Assembly (NCBI GenBank): GCA_005799745.1 | Contig: SYFY01000046.1 | Span: 1 to 42,988 of the forward strand | DNA length: 42,988 nt | Reading direction: 5' to 3' | DNA from: Gammaproteobacteria bacterium | Lineage (GTDB): Bacteria > Pseudomonadota > Gammaproteobacteria > Pseudomonadales > Azotimanducaceae | In this document: positions 24,505-33,577 of the stretch, piece by piece | Layout: every line of letters starts with the position of its first letter | Position numbering within the stretch: the first letter of the stretch is position 1 | Notes under the pieces: model-generated | Seen by the model: the letters and a program-made list of their open reading frames with translations, nothing else | What the model was told of the DNA's origin: nothing | The model's database searches: none | Translations under genes and position numbers: made by a program

Positions 24505-25700
24505 CGTGTGAACACAACAGGATAAAAAGCCCAGGTCTCTCGGCTGATAGCCTGATCCAGCTTGGCCTGACGGGCAGTGTCTGCGGCGATACCACGACAG
24601 AGTAGCCGGTGAGCGAGGTAGGTCAACATGCCGAACTGCTGCGTGGACCCTCCGTTTGTTGCGAGCAATCCTGCCGCAAGGTTTCGACCCAGACACACAT
24701 GCATGCCTCGACCAAAGGTAATGCCGGTTTCTTCGACACCGGGCTTCATCTCCCGGTAAGGATTGAACTGATCGGCATCCGCTCCAAACCGTTCTACAGA
24801 ACGATTCGCGCCCCGCAGGCTGATCACCACCTTGTCCCCGGGTTCTGCACGTTGACTATCGAGAAAGTTCACCGGCTCAAGGGCAATGCGCACTGCCACG
24901 GGACTTGATGGATGCAACCGAAAACTCTCGTGCACAAACTTCTGCACGAGGGTTGGGTCTGCCTCTAACGCGGCACGTGCGCCGTTGTGTCCGGCACTCC
25001 ATTCGAGCAAGTGATGCACGATGTGGCCGAGGGAATGCACCGAGGTATGTGCACCCGCGAGAAAATAGAACGCGACTTCGCGCAGCAGTCCATCACGATC
25101 AAGTCCAAGTTCGGTCTGGCTCTGCAGGCAAACCGTCAATACATCCATGGGCAGATCATCGGCACTGATTTCACCGCGTTTCGCTTGATCGATCAGCGTT
25201 TGTCGCCGTTCACACGATGGCGTGAAGAATCGACGGTCAAACTCAGCGACTGCCGCACGAATCTCTCGACGCGCCGCTTCCTTATCGCGGTCAATGGCCT
25301 GACCGAGTGTCGCTGAGACGCCGAAGAGCCTGAGCATCTTCACAAGCGTATCCACCTCTTCGCGTGAGCCGTCCTGGCGATCGAGGCCCGCGAAGGTGAT
25401 GGCGAGATACACGAGACAGCGGTAGCCGAGGTCAACAAGATCTGCGGATGACCCCTTGGGATAGTTCTTTAGAACCGCATCAACAATTCCCGGGATCACT
25501 TCCTGTTCGTAGCGCCGGAAAAAGTCGCGGCGAAAGACCCGCATCTCGACCAATCGACGGCGCCGATGTTCTTCACCGTGAAGCGTCACCAGCACCCGAT
25601 CCATGACGATTTCTGCTTCGTCATAAAGGGCCTGACGCAAGGGATTTTCTTTCAGCGCCTGTTCGCAGGCGAGGTAGTCCGTAATTTCGATGGTCTTCAC
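24501..25700 (-). CDS. Cytochrome P450 (first of a tandem pair)
   Basis: A 399-residue soluble P450 with haem motif FGRGMHVCLG (C336), ExxR at E258/R261 (HESFRLHP) and I-helix AGAHTS (His218, Thr219). As in its neighbour, His replaces the conserved acid before the Thr. GTG at 25700 is chosen because GAGG lies six bases upstream, nine bases after the amidohydrolase stop, and because the N-terminus then aligns with the neighbouring P450. The pair differs enough to act on different positions or to form a heteromeric unit. Its place near the start of the operon suggests early hydroxylations of a hydrophobic substrate; that order is inference. Confidence 0.9.
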   Translation of the reverse strand: MKTIEITDYLACEQALKENPLRQALYDEAEIVMDRVLVTLHGEEHRRRRLVEMRVFRRDFFRRYEQEVIPGIVDAVLKNYPKGSSADLVDLGYRCLVYLAITFAGLDRQDGSREEVDTLVKMLRLFGVSATLGQAIDRDKEAARREIRAAVAEFDRRFFTPSCERRQTLIDQAKRGEISADDLPMDVLTVCLQSQTELGLDRDGLLREVAFYFLAGAHTSVHSLGHIVHHLLEWSAGHNGARAALEADPTLVQKFVHESFRLHPSSPVAVRIALEPVNFLDSQRAEPGDKVVISLRGANRSVERFGADADQFNPYREMKPGVEETGITFGRGMHVCLGRNLAAGLLATNGGSTQQFGMLTYLAHRLLCRGIAADTARQAKLDQAISRETWAFYPVVFTR

Positions 25701-25708
25701 GTAAAACC

Positions 25709-27067
25709 TCAGCGCCGGATGTCGCGCTTGCGCAGGATCTTGCTGCCGTAGGTTGAACCGCGCCAACCCGGTGGATCGGTACGTGGACGTGGTTCGGGCA
25801 CATGAACTGCACGCCCGCCCAAGATCACGTGCAGGATCTTGTCAGGGTTACCCAGCACCGTAACGTCCTTTGATGGATCACCATCCACGACAATGAGATC
25901 GGCAAGACGTCCGGCTTCTACCGCGCCAGTTCTTCCTTTGAGCCTTAGCGCTACCGCGTTTTCACTGGTCGCGGCACGAATGGCTTCGAGGGGAGTAAAC
26001 CCGAGATCCCGCACAAACACCTCAAGTTCGCGATAGTGCCAGTCGCCATAAGGCGTTAGCGAAAAACCACTTTCCGTACCGCAGAGCATCGGCACACCCG
26101 CTTCATAGGCGCGGCGCAACGTCACGGCGCTCTCCTCGATTTCCTTACGAAAGAGCGTGCGCAGGGTTTCGCTGGCACCAATCTCTTCACCGTAATCCAG
26201 GAGATTCGCTTGAAACGTAAAGGTCGGAACGATTGGTACTCTCGCTTCGATCACCGCATCCACTGCTTCATCATCCATGTAGGTTGCGTGCAGGATCATG
26301 TCAAACCCGGCTCGGGCCGCATCACGTGTACTCGAGGCACCACGACAATGGCCCACCACCGGCACACCGAGATCGTGGGCTGTCTTCACCACCAGACGAA
26401 GCTCTTCCAGGTTCCACACCTGCACTTCGCCTTTGACGTTCTGGCGCGGCGTGAGACCGGTGACATGGACCTTGATCCAATCCACACCGATTTTAATCTG
26501 ACGACGTACTTCCGCGACGATCTCATCACGACTCGACACGACGCGGCCATAGCCGATACGACCGGTATCGGGGATCAGTCGCCCTGCGGTACCACCTGCT
26601 GCGGTGAGCAGCGCGTTGCCACCCGTCGCCATGCGTGGTCCAAGCACGATGCCGGCTTCGATGGCATCACGCAGATCGACGCCGATGTCGAAGAGGCTGT
26701 CGGCATCGAGAAAACCGGTAACCCCGGCTCGCAACAGTTTGCCGACATGCGCTGCAGCGATGATGGCAGCCAGACCTTCACGTCGGTGAAAGAAGAGTTC
26801 GTCGTTGGAATTGGGTTCATCGAAGCTGATATGGCAGTGTGAATCGATAAGACCAGGCATCACGGTCTTGCCCGTTGCGTCCAGGATCTGAGTACCTGGG
26901 CTCACTGCGAGGTTTGCTCCCACCGCAACGATGGAATCCCGTCGAATCAACACATCAGCCGGAAACGGCGGGTTGCCGAGGCCATCAATAACCCGTCCAT
27001 CCCGTACTATCAGGTCTGATGCTGCCGCCACGTCGCCCTTCTCCCCAGTCATCATTTCCCCAACCAT
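25709..27067 (-). CDS. Imidazolonepropionase/prolidase-like metal-dependent amidohydrolase
   Basis: About 450 residues of the amidohydrolase superfamily. It shows LIVRDGRVIDG, the metal-binding DSHCH, the Lys-bearing WIKVHVTG, GHCRGA and ILHATYM with further His ligands, and a late CGTESGF. In most relatives the last motif is GTDSG or GTDAG; here Glu stands in the Asp position. ATG 27067, 27055 or 27052 are possible starts; GGGG before the ATGATG pair favours the later ones. It heads the nine-gene operon and is divergent from the molybdenum hydroxylase across about 130 bp. A likely job is hydrolysis of an amide, cyclic imide or lactam. Confidence 0.85.
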   Translation of the reverse strand: MVGEMMTGEKGDVAAASDLIVRDGRVIDGLGNPPFPADVLIRRDSIVAVGANLAVSPGTQILDATGKTVMPGLIDSHCHISFDEPNSNDELFFHRREGLAAIIAAAHVGKLLRAGVTGFLDADSLFDIGVDLRDAIEAGIVLGPRMATGGNALLTAAGGTAGRLIPDTGRIGYGRVVSSRDEIVAEVRRQIKIGVDWIKVHVTGLTPRQNVKGEVQVWNLEELRLVVKTAHDLGVPVVGHCRGASSTRDAARAGFDMILHATYMDDEAVDAVIEARVPIVPTFTFQANLLDYGEEIGASETLRTLFRKEIEESAVTLRRAYEAGVPMLCGTESGFSLTPYGDWHYRELEVFVRDLGFTPLEAIRAATSENAVALRLKGRTGAVEAGRLADLIVVDGDPSKDVTVLGNPDKILHVILGGRAVHVPEPRPRTDPPGWRGSTYGSKILRKRDIRR

Positions 27068-27194
27068 CTTTGACCATATGCCTGATCTCGTCGCACTGGC
27101 AATATAGGCAGCCGGGGAAGCGAAGACAATCAACGTGGCAATCGAGCTGCGGCGGGCTTTTCCCTTTTTTTCTCGAGCAACAGGGAACACCCGC
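27068..27194. promoter_or_regulatory. Divergent promoter region of nine-gene operon and molybdenum hydroxylase
   Basis: A short divergent gap that must carry promoters for both large units. I see AT-rich pieces near 27070-27080 and 27165-27180 but no convincing hexamer pair. No regulator gene is adjacent, so control may be by a distant factor. Confidence 0.35.
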
Positions 27195-29552
27195 ATGACA
27201 GCACTGCCCAAATCATTCGGTCAATCCGTCACACGCAAGGAAGATCGGCGCTTCATCACCGGCCGTGGTCGATATACCGACGACCTTAACCTTGAAGGTC
27301 AGACCTACGCGGCGTTTGTTCGATCACCCCATCCTCATGCGCGCATCAAAGGATTTGATACCGCCGAAGCGTTGGCGGCCCCTGGCGTCATCGCGGTCTT
27401 CACCGGTGCGGATTTTGCCACTAGCGGACTCGGTCCCTTGCAGTGTGGCTGGATGATCTATAGCCGCGACGGTTCCCCCATGAAGGTCGGCGTGCATCCG
27501 GCACTGGCCAACGAAGTAGTGCGTTACGTCGGCGATTCCGTCGCTGTGGTGATCGGCGAAAGTCGCAGCGCTGCCCGTAACGGCGCTGAGCTTGTCAACG
27601 TGGACTATCACGAACTAACGTCCGTGACCGGTGTGGAAGAAGCGGGCCACCTCGATGCACCGGAGTTGCACGCTGGCATACCCGCCAACCAGGTTTTCGA
27701 TTGGGAAATCGGCGACACATCCGCTGTCGCTGCGGCCTTTAGCAAGGCTTCGCACGTCACTGAACTTGAACTGATCAACAATCGCCTCGCGCCTAACGCG
27801 ATGGAAACCCGCGCCGTAAACGCCATCTACGACTCAGGCCGCGACCACTACACGCTTTACGTTGCGAGCCAGAATCCACACGGCCTGCGCATGACCCTCG
27901 CTGCCGTCATCGGCTTTGGTCCTGAACATCGTATCCGTGTGATATCCGAAGACGTCGGTGGCGGCTTTGGTTCCAAGGCCTTTAACTACGCCGAAGAAGT
28001 GGTTTGTATGTGGGCCGCCAAACGCGTCGGCCGGCCTGTCAAATGGACGGCCGATCGATCCGAAGCGCTACTCACGGACGCCCATGGCCGCGATCACGTC
28101 ACCAAGGCAGCGCTCGCCATGGATGCGAATCACCGGATTACCGCGATGCGGGTGTTCACTCAAGCCAACATCGGCGCTTATCTGTCGACGTTTGGCACGT
28201 TGATTCCCACCTACGTGTACGCGCCACTCCTTTCAGGTCAATACAACATTCCAGCCATTCACTGTCAGGTGATCGCACGGTACAGCAACACCACGCCGGT
28301 TGATGCCTATCGTGGTGCTGGACGGCCGGAAGCGGGTTATGTGGTGGAACGGCTGGTGGATACGGCAGCAAGGGAACTTGGTGTTGATCCTGCGGAGTTC
28401 AGGCGCTGCAACTTCATTCGCCACTTCCCTCACGAAACGCCGGTCGGTATGACCTATGACGTCGGCGACTTTGAAGCGCATCTCAACAAGGCGCTGGACA
28501 TCGCCGATGCGAGAGGTTTTCCGGCACGACAAGCGGCCGCACGGGCACGAGGTCACTATCGTGGGCTTGGCATTGGTTGTTATATCGAAGCGGCAGGTAT
28601 CGGACCGTCCGCAAAACTCGGGCAACTCGGTGCTGGCGCAGGACTGTGGGAATCGGCGCAAGTGCGGGTCAATCCAACCGGCAGCGTGGAAGTGATGACC
28701 GGTTGCCACAGTCATGGCCAAGGCCACGAAACCACGTTCGCCCAACTGGTCGCTGATCGTTTCGGCATCAGCGTCGATGATGTCGATGTCGTACACGGCG
28801 ACACGGATCGTGTGCAGTTCGGCATGGGTACCTATGGATCACGGTCCGGTCCGGTGGGGCTTTCCGCCATCGCCCTCACCTGTGACAAGGTCGTGGTGAA
28901 GGCCAAGAAAATCGCCGCATACTTGCTCAAAGTGCCTGAAGAAACCGTATCGTTCGAAGACGGCGAATTTGCGAGCCCCGGCTCCAACGAGCGCCTTAAG
29001 TTCGACCAGGTGGCATTGGCGGCCTATACCGCCCACCACTTTCCGACCACCGAAGTCGAACCCGGCCTCAAGGAAACCACCTTCTTCGATCCTCCCGACT
29101 TCAACTTCCCGGCGGGTACCCATATCTGCGAAGTGGAAATCGATGGTGATACCGGTGCCGTGCAGGTGGTGAACTTCACTGCGGTCGACGATTTCGGCAC
29201 CGTCGGCAATCCCATGATCGTTGAAGGTCAGGTTCATGGGGGCATCGCTCAAGGTATTGGTCAGGCGCTGCTCGAAAACATGGTCTTTGATGACTATGGG
29301 CAACCGTTGTCAGGCACCTTCATGGATTACTGCATGCCACGCGCTGACGACTTGCCGGATATCGCCGTTGGATTTACGACTACGGCATCCACAACCAATC
29401 CACTCGGCATGAAAGGTTGTGGGGAAGCCGGTGCCATAGGTGCGCCACCCGCGGTGATCAACGCGATCACCGATGCACTGGGAATTCGCTCGATTCAGAT
29501 GCCCGCGACACCCGAGAAGGTATGGCGGGCGATACAGTCACTACAGAAGTAG
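27195..29552 (+). CDS. Molybdenum hydroxylase large subunit (xanthine dehydrogenase family)
   Basis: A 785-residue molybdopterin-binding subunit. It begins FGQSVTRKEDRRFITGRGRYTDD, typical of CoxL/aldehyde-oxidase-like large subunits, and has DVGGGFGSK, DAYRGAGRPEA and, near the C-terminus, GCGEAGAIGAPPA, which holds the catalytic Glu. The AYRGAGR loop is not the AYRCSFR of true CO dehydrogenase, so an organic hydroxylase is more likely. It would normally need a 2Fe-2S small subunit and an FAD subunit; neither lies next to it, which is odd. ATG at 27195 has AGGGA nine bases upstream. The gene ends with TAG, followed by a clear ribosome site for the next gene, showing TAG is a real stop here. 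Confidence 0.92.
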   Translation: MTALPKSFGQSVTRKEDRRFITGRGRYTDDLNLEGQTYAAFVRSPHPHARIKGFDTAEALAAPGVIAVFTGADFATSGLGPLQCGWMIYSRDGSPMKVGVHPALANEVVRYVGDSVAVVIGESRSAARNGAELVNVDYHELTSVTGVEEAGHLDAPELHAGIPANQVFDWEIGDTSAVAAAFSKASHVTELELINNRLAPNAMETRAVNAIYDSGRDHYTLYVASQNPHGLRMTLAAVIGFGPEHRIRVISEDVGGGFGSKAFNYAEEVVCMWAAKRVGRPVKWTADRSEALLTDAHGRDHVTKAALAMDANHRITAMRVFTQANIGAYLSTFGTLIPTYVYAPLLSGQYNIPAIHCQVIARYSNTTPVDAYRGAGRPEAGYVVERLVDTAARELGVDPAEFRRCNFIRHFPHETPVGMTYDVGDFEAHLNKALDIADARGFPARQAAARARGHYRGLGIGCYIEAAGIGPSAKLGQLGAGAGLWESAQVRVNPTGSVEVMTGCHSHGQGHETTFAQLVADRFGISVDDVDVVHGDTDRVQFGMGTYGSRSGPVGLSAIALTCDKVVVKAKKIAAYLLKVPEETVSFEDGEFASPGSNERLKFDQVALAAYTAHHFPTTEVEPGLKETTFFDPPDFNFPAGTHICEVEIDGDTGAVQVVNFTAVDDFGTVGNPMIVEGQVHGGIAQGIGQALLENMVFDDYGQPLSGTFMDYCMPRADDLPDIAVGFTTTASTTNPLGMKGCGEAGAIGAPPAVINAITDALGIRSIQMPATPEKVWRAIQSLQK

Positions 29553-29574
29553 AACCACCCATCAGGAGCATTGA

Positions 29575-30057
29575 ATGATCAACGGGACCCGCTGGTTACG
29601 TGTACTCGCATTCGCTGGCTTGTTGCCACTCGGCATCGTGCACGCACAAAACGCATCAGTCGCCGACCTCGCCTGGATGACGGGCTACTGGCAAGGCCCA
29701 GTCGGTGAGCTCGTCATGGAAGAGAACTGGAACGCGCCCCTCGGCGGCACCTTGGCTTCAACGGTTCGCATGGTGGCGCCAACCGGCACCAATATGGTGG
29801 AGCTCGTCATCATTCGTGAACACGAAGGATCGCTGGTGTTGTCCCTGCAACAGTTCAAACCGGATTACACGCCGATTACGCCGGCGCCGCAGAAGATGAA
29901 ACTCGTCAGCACTGGGCATCAGACGGTGACGTTTGAAGACGCGGAGAATACACCCGGACTCAAGAAAGTCACGTATTCCCGGGTCGGGGATGTGTTTACC
30001 GTTGAAGCGGTATTGCCGAATGGAAACGTGTTTAAGGTGCCACTCAACAAGAAGTGA
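29575..30057 (+). CDS. Exported DUF6265-like protein
   Basis: A 160-residue secreted or periplasmic protein. The signal peptide runs from MINGTRWLRV to about VHAQ, followed by LAWMTGYWQGP and EENWNAPLGGTLASTVRMV, which match the start of DUF6265 proteins, then beta-strands ending NGNVFKVPLNKK. These look like small beta-barrels that bind a hydrophobic ligand, but the function is unknown. ATG at 29575 has AGGAG seven bases upstream and lies 22 bp after the molybdenum hydroxylase stop, so both are probably co-transcribed. Confidence 0.8.
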   Translation: MINGTRWLRVLAFAGLLPLGIVHAQNASVADLAWMTGYWQGPVGELVMEENWNAPLGGTLASTVRMVAPTGTNMVELVIIREHEGSLVLSLQQFKPDYTPITPAPQKMKLVSTGHQTVTFEDAENTPGLKKVTYSRVGDVFTVEAVLPNGNVFKVPLNKK

Positions 30058-30115
30058 TTGTCGCGCTGGATGCTGATTGGGCCTACAGCTTGAAAGGTGT
30101 CTGGCTGACAAATCG

Positions 30116-30136
30116 GCCCGCCTTCGCCCGGTGGGC
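30116..30136. terminator. Hairpin after the DUF6265-like gene
   Basis: GCCCGCC and GGTGGGC form a 7-bp stem with one G-T pair and a 7-nt loop, 58 bp after the stop codon. There is no T run, so it is only a weak terminator candidate. Confidence 0.3.
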
Positions 30137-30189
30137 TACGGCGTGATGTATCCCACACTGGTGGCTTCAAGTTCCTGGAGCCATCGTGT

Positions 30190-31413
30190 ATGTCGTTGTT
30201 TCGTACGGAAGCTGTTCTCGCGCTGACAAAACCCCTCGCGGGAGAACCCTTGATCGCGACCCCACCTGGTTGGCGTACCTGGGTGGCACTCACCATCGCC
30301 TTTCTGATTCTTGGGACCACAACACTCCTCGTGATTGAAATGCCTCGCAAGGAGATTGCGAGTGGGATGCTGGTTCCTGTTCAAGGGCTTAACTGGGCAC
30401 ATGCGCCAACCGCGGGTTTCGTCGATGGCATTCATGTGCAGCGTGGGGATGTTGTTAAACGGGGGCAGCCCCTGGTACGCATTTCCCATGATGCGGATGT
30501 TTCGGGACAGTCCTTTGCGGCGCTCAACAAGGCGCTCGACGGTCAATCAGACGTTCTGAATGAACGCATTCAGCTCATGCAGGATCAACTGTGCCTGTTA
30601 CGACGAGAACATCAGGACCAACGCCAGTAGCTCGCGGATCAGCTCCGTGCTCTCGAAGCGGATGTAAAGCTCGAAGCGGAAAGGGTCCACCTCGCCAGCG
30701 GTGTATATGAAGCGGCGCAATCGGTAGCGAAGAACGGCGCCATTTCCCGCATCGAACGAGATCAGGCCGAAGCCGTGTGGATTGAGAGCAATCAACGTCT
30801 GCAGAATTTGAAAGCCGAATCGAAGTCACGCGACTCGCAGCTCAAGGCCCTTCCGTCGCTACAAAACCGTGAACGCAACGAACTCGATACACGGCTGGCG
30901 CTACTCAGCCAGGAGCACCAGTCGTTGGCGCAGCGTCGGACCGAGTTACGGCTCTCCCGAGTCACCGAAATCGCCGCCCCAACCGCGGGTCGAATCGTTG
31001 AGCTCAAACCCGATGCTGGCAGTTTCGTAACCGCACACTCGCCTCAAATCGCGATCATGCCGGAGGGTGATAAGTTGCAAGCTGAACTACAGGTGCCTTC
31101 ATCCGCGCTCGGTTTGGTTGCGAAAGGCACCGCCCTGCGGCTGCATCTCGAGTCCTTTCCCCACGCAAAATTCAGCGCGATAACCGGAACAGTGACGGAG
31201 GTTTCGCCGGTCTTGCAACCGGCGACCCCAGGTCAAGGCCATGCCCTGCCGACCTTTCGTGTCCTGGCACGGCTGCACACGACTGAATTGCATCGCGGGA
31301 GTCAGGCCTTTACCTTGCAACCTGAAATGTGCTCGCGTGCCTTTGTTTTGCTTGAACGACGCAAAGCCTGGGAGTGGTTGTTCGAGCCATTGCTGGACGC
31401 GCTACGACGATGA
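30190..31413 (+). pseudogene. HlyD-family secretion adaptor interrupted by an in-frame TAG
   Basis: The gene would encode about 407 residues of a membrane-fusion protein of the CvaA/HlyD type: one N-terminal membrane span (WVALTIAFLILG), a biotinyl-lipoyl-like strand (WAHAPTAGFVDGIHVQRGDVVKRGQPLV), a long coiled coil and a closing lipoyl/beta-barrel part (APTAGRIVELKPDAGSFV). A TAG at 30628-30630 breaks it within the coiled coil. The frame continues without other stops (LADQLRALEADVKLEAER onward) and ends normally at 31413, overlapping the ABC start as ATGA. A CAG-to-TAG change is the simplest cause, since the site lies in a Gln-rich coil. It would work with the C39 ABC exporter downstream, which is also broken. 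Confidence 0.88.
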
Positions 31414-33577
31414 GTCCACTGACAATACTGCTTCGTCGCACGCCAGTGATTCTGCAATCTGAAGCTGCGGAATGTGCACTCGCTTCCCTCTGCATGATCG
31501 CCGTGCATCATGGTCAGGATCTTGATCTGCTGAGTGCGCGCCAACAGTTCAGCGCATCGCTCAAAGGTGCGACCGTGGGTGACCTTGTGACACGCGGAGA
31601 ACACCTCGGACTCGCTGCACGCCCGCTGCGCCTTGAGCCTGACGAGATGCGTGATCTTCAATGTCCTGCGGTGTTGCATTGGCGTTTGAATCACTTCGTG
31701 GTGCTCATCGCGGTGAAGCGGCGTGGCATCGTCATTCACGACCCCGCCATGGGTCGTTGTGATGTGCCGTGGACGGAAGTGAACGAGGCGTTTACGGGTA
31801 TCGCGGTGGAGTTCGTACCCTCAGTGGACTTCACCCCCAGGACGGAACGATCAAAGCTCAACTTCGCAAAGCTCTGGCAGTCGCTTCCCGGTGCCGGTCG
31901 CTTCGCCGTGCAGTTCTTCGCATTGTCCATGGTGGCGCAAGTCATCGCGCTTCTGATTCCTTATCTCTTCCAGCTAGTCATCGACGATGCACTCGTAACA
32001 TACGACACCGGCATCCTGATGGCGGTTGTTTTCGGACTCTCCTTTCTCATGGCTTTTGAAGCAGTGATCGCTGCGGTTCGCGGTTGGGGGGTTGCCGTCG
32101 CGTCGGCCCACTTGTCACGACTGCTCAACTGGAGCCTGATGCGACACCTCCTGACGTTGGCGCTACCCTTCTTCGAGAAACGTCACACCGGTGACATTCT
32201 TACTCGACTCGGTTCACTGGAAGCAGTGCAAGCTGTGATTACCACAGGTGTCGTGGGTATCGCCGTGGATGGAACCGTCGTGCTCTTCACCGGGATCGTC
32301 CTCTGCATCTATGACGTTTCACTGGGTCTGCTCGCAGTCGGGATGTTGATCACCCTGGCGCTGCTCAGGCTTGGGCTGTACTCACGCCAACGGCGTCTTG
32401 ATGACAACTTCCTCCATCAACAGGCGAAGGAACAGACGCACGTCATCGAAACGCTGCGCGCGCTCACCAGCATTTGTGTTGTCAACGGTGAGTCGAGGCG
32501 ACTGGCTCGAGCGAGTGATCTCATTACCCGGCGCATTGCCGCGGGTCTTGAAATCGCCCGCTTTGAAGTTGGCACAACGCTGCTCGAGAGTGTGCTGCAA
32601 GGTGCCTTGCACATCACCATCATCTGGTTCGCGGCAACCCGTGTAATGACAACACCTGAGACATTCTCTCTCGGTATGCTGTTCGCCTTCATGGCGTGGA
32701 AGACCAGTTCAGTGAACGTGCGGGTTCGCTGGTCGGGCATCTCATCGCCTGTCGCCCGCTCGACCTGCACCTCACTCGCCTTGCGGACATTACCCTGGAG
32801 CCCGCGATACTCACCAACGGCAGAAGTGGTACCGGCGAGCGATTGTCGGGAACGATTCGAGGCAACCATGTCGGCTTTCAACATGGTGATGGTGAGCCCT
32901 GGATTTTTCGTGGTCTTCAATTCGAAATCCGTGAGCGGGAAATGACGGCCATCATCGGTGCTTCAGGAACCGGTAAAACCACGTTGACCAAATTGTTACT
33001 CGGGTTGTACACGCCGACCGAAGGTGAACTCACTATCGGTGGTATTCCACTCTGCCCTGAAAACGTTGTCCTATGGCGCAGCCGCACCGGGGTGGTGCTG
33101 CAAGACGATCAGCTCTTGAGTGGAACCGTGGCCGACAACATCGCCTTTCAATCCGGCGACATGGATCTTGAACGGATCGAACAAGCGGCAACCTTTGCCG
33201 GACTTCACGACGACATTCGCCGCATGCCGATGGGGTACTTGAGCCTCGTGGGTGATCTCGGTTTAACATTTTCCAGCGGCCAGAAACAACACCTTCTGAT
33301 CGCCCGCGCGCTCTATCGCAAGCCCGACGTCCTGCTTTTCGACGAAGGCAGCGCGCATCTTGATCCTGTCAGCGAAGATCAGCTCGCCGGGCTCTTGGCA
33401 AACATCCCCTGCACACGCATCGTCATTGCCCATCGACCTTCGTGGGTGCGGCGAGCGGACCGGGTGCTCGAACTCAGTGACGGTGAACTCATCGACGTCA
33501 CACAATCGTGGCGAAAAAACGAGGATTCCCGTTTACCGGCCAGCATCGAGCAGTTCGATCTGGCGCAGCAGACGTAA
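31410..33577 (+). pseudogene. C39 peptidase-containing ABC exporter, frameshifted
   Basis: A bacteriocin-type exporter with an N-terminal C39 leader peptidase (C22 in EAAECALAS, H95 in LNHFVV, D111 in IHDPAMG, so the triad is intact), a six-span membrane domain and an ATPase. Near 32700 the frame changes: MAWK is followed in the next frame by DQFSERAGSLVGHLI, the expected continuation, so one base is missing. The ATPase half has Walker A GASGTGKTT, Q-loop VVLQDDQ, a signature reading FSSGQ rather than LSGGQ, Walker B VLLFDEGSAHLD and IVIAHRP. Such exporters cleave double-glycine leaders and export peptides with an HlyD partner. No precursor peptide was found nearby. It converges on the metallopeptidase gene with a 45-bp overlap. 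Confidence 0.88.
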
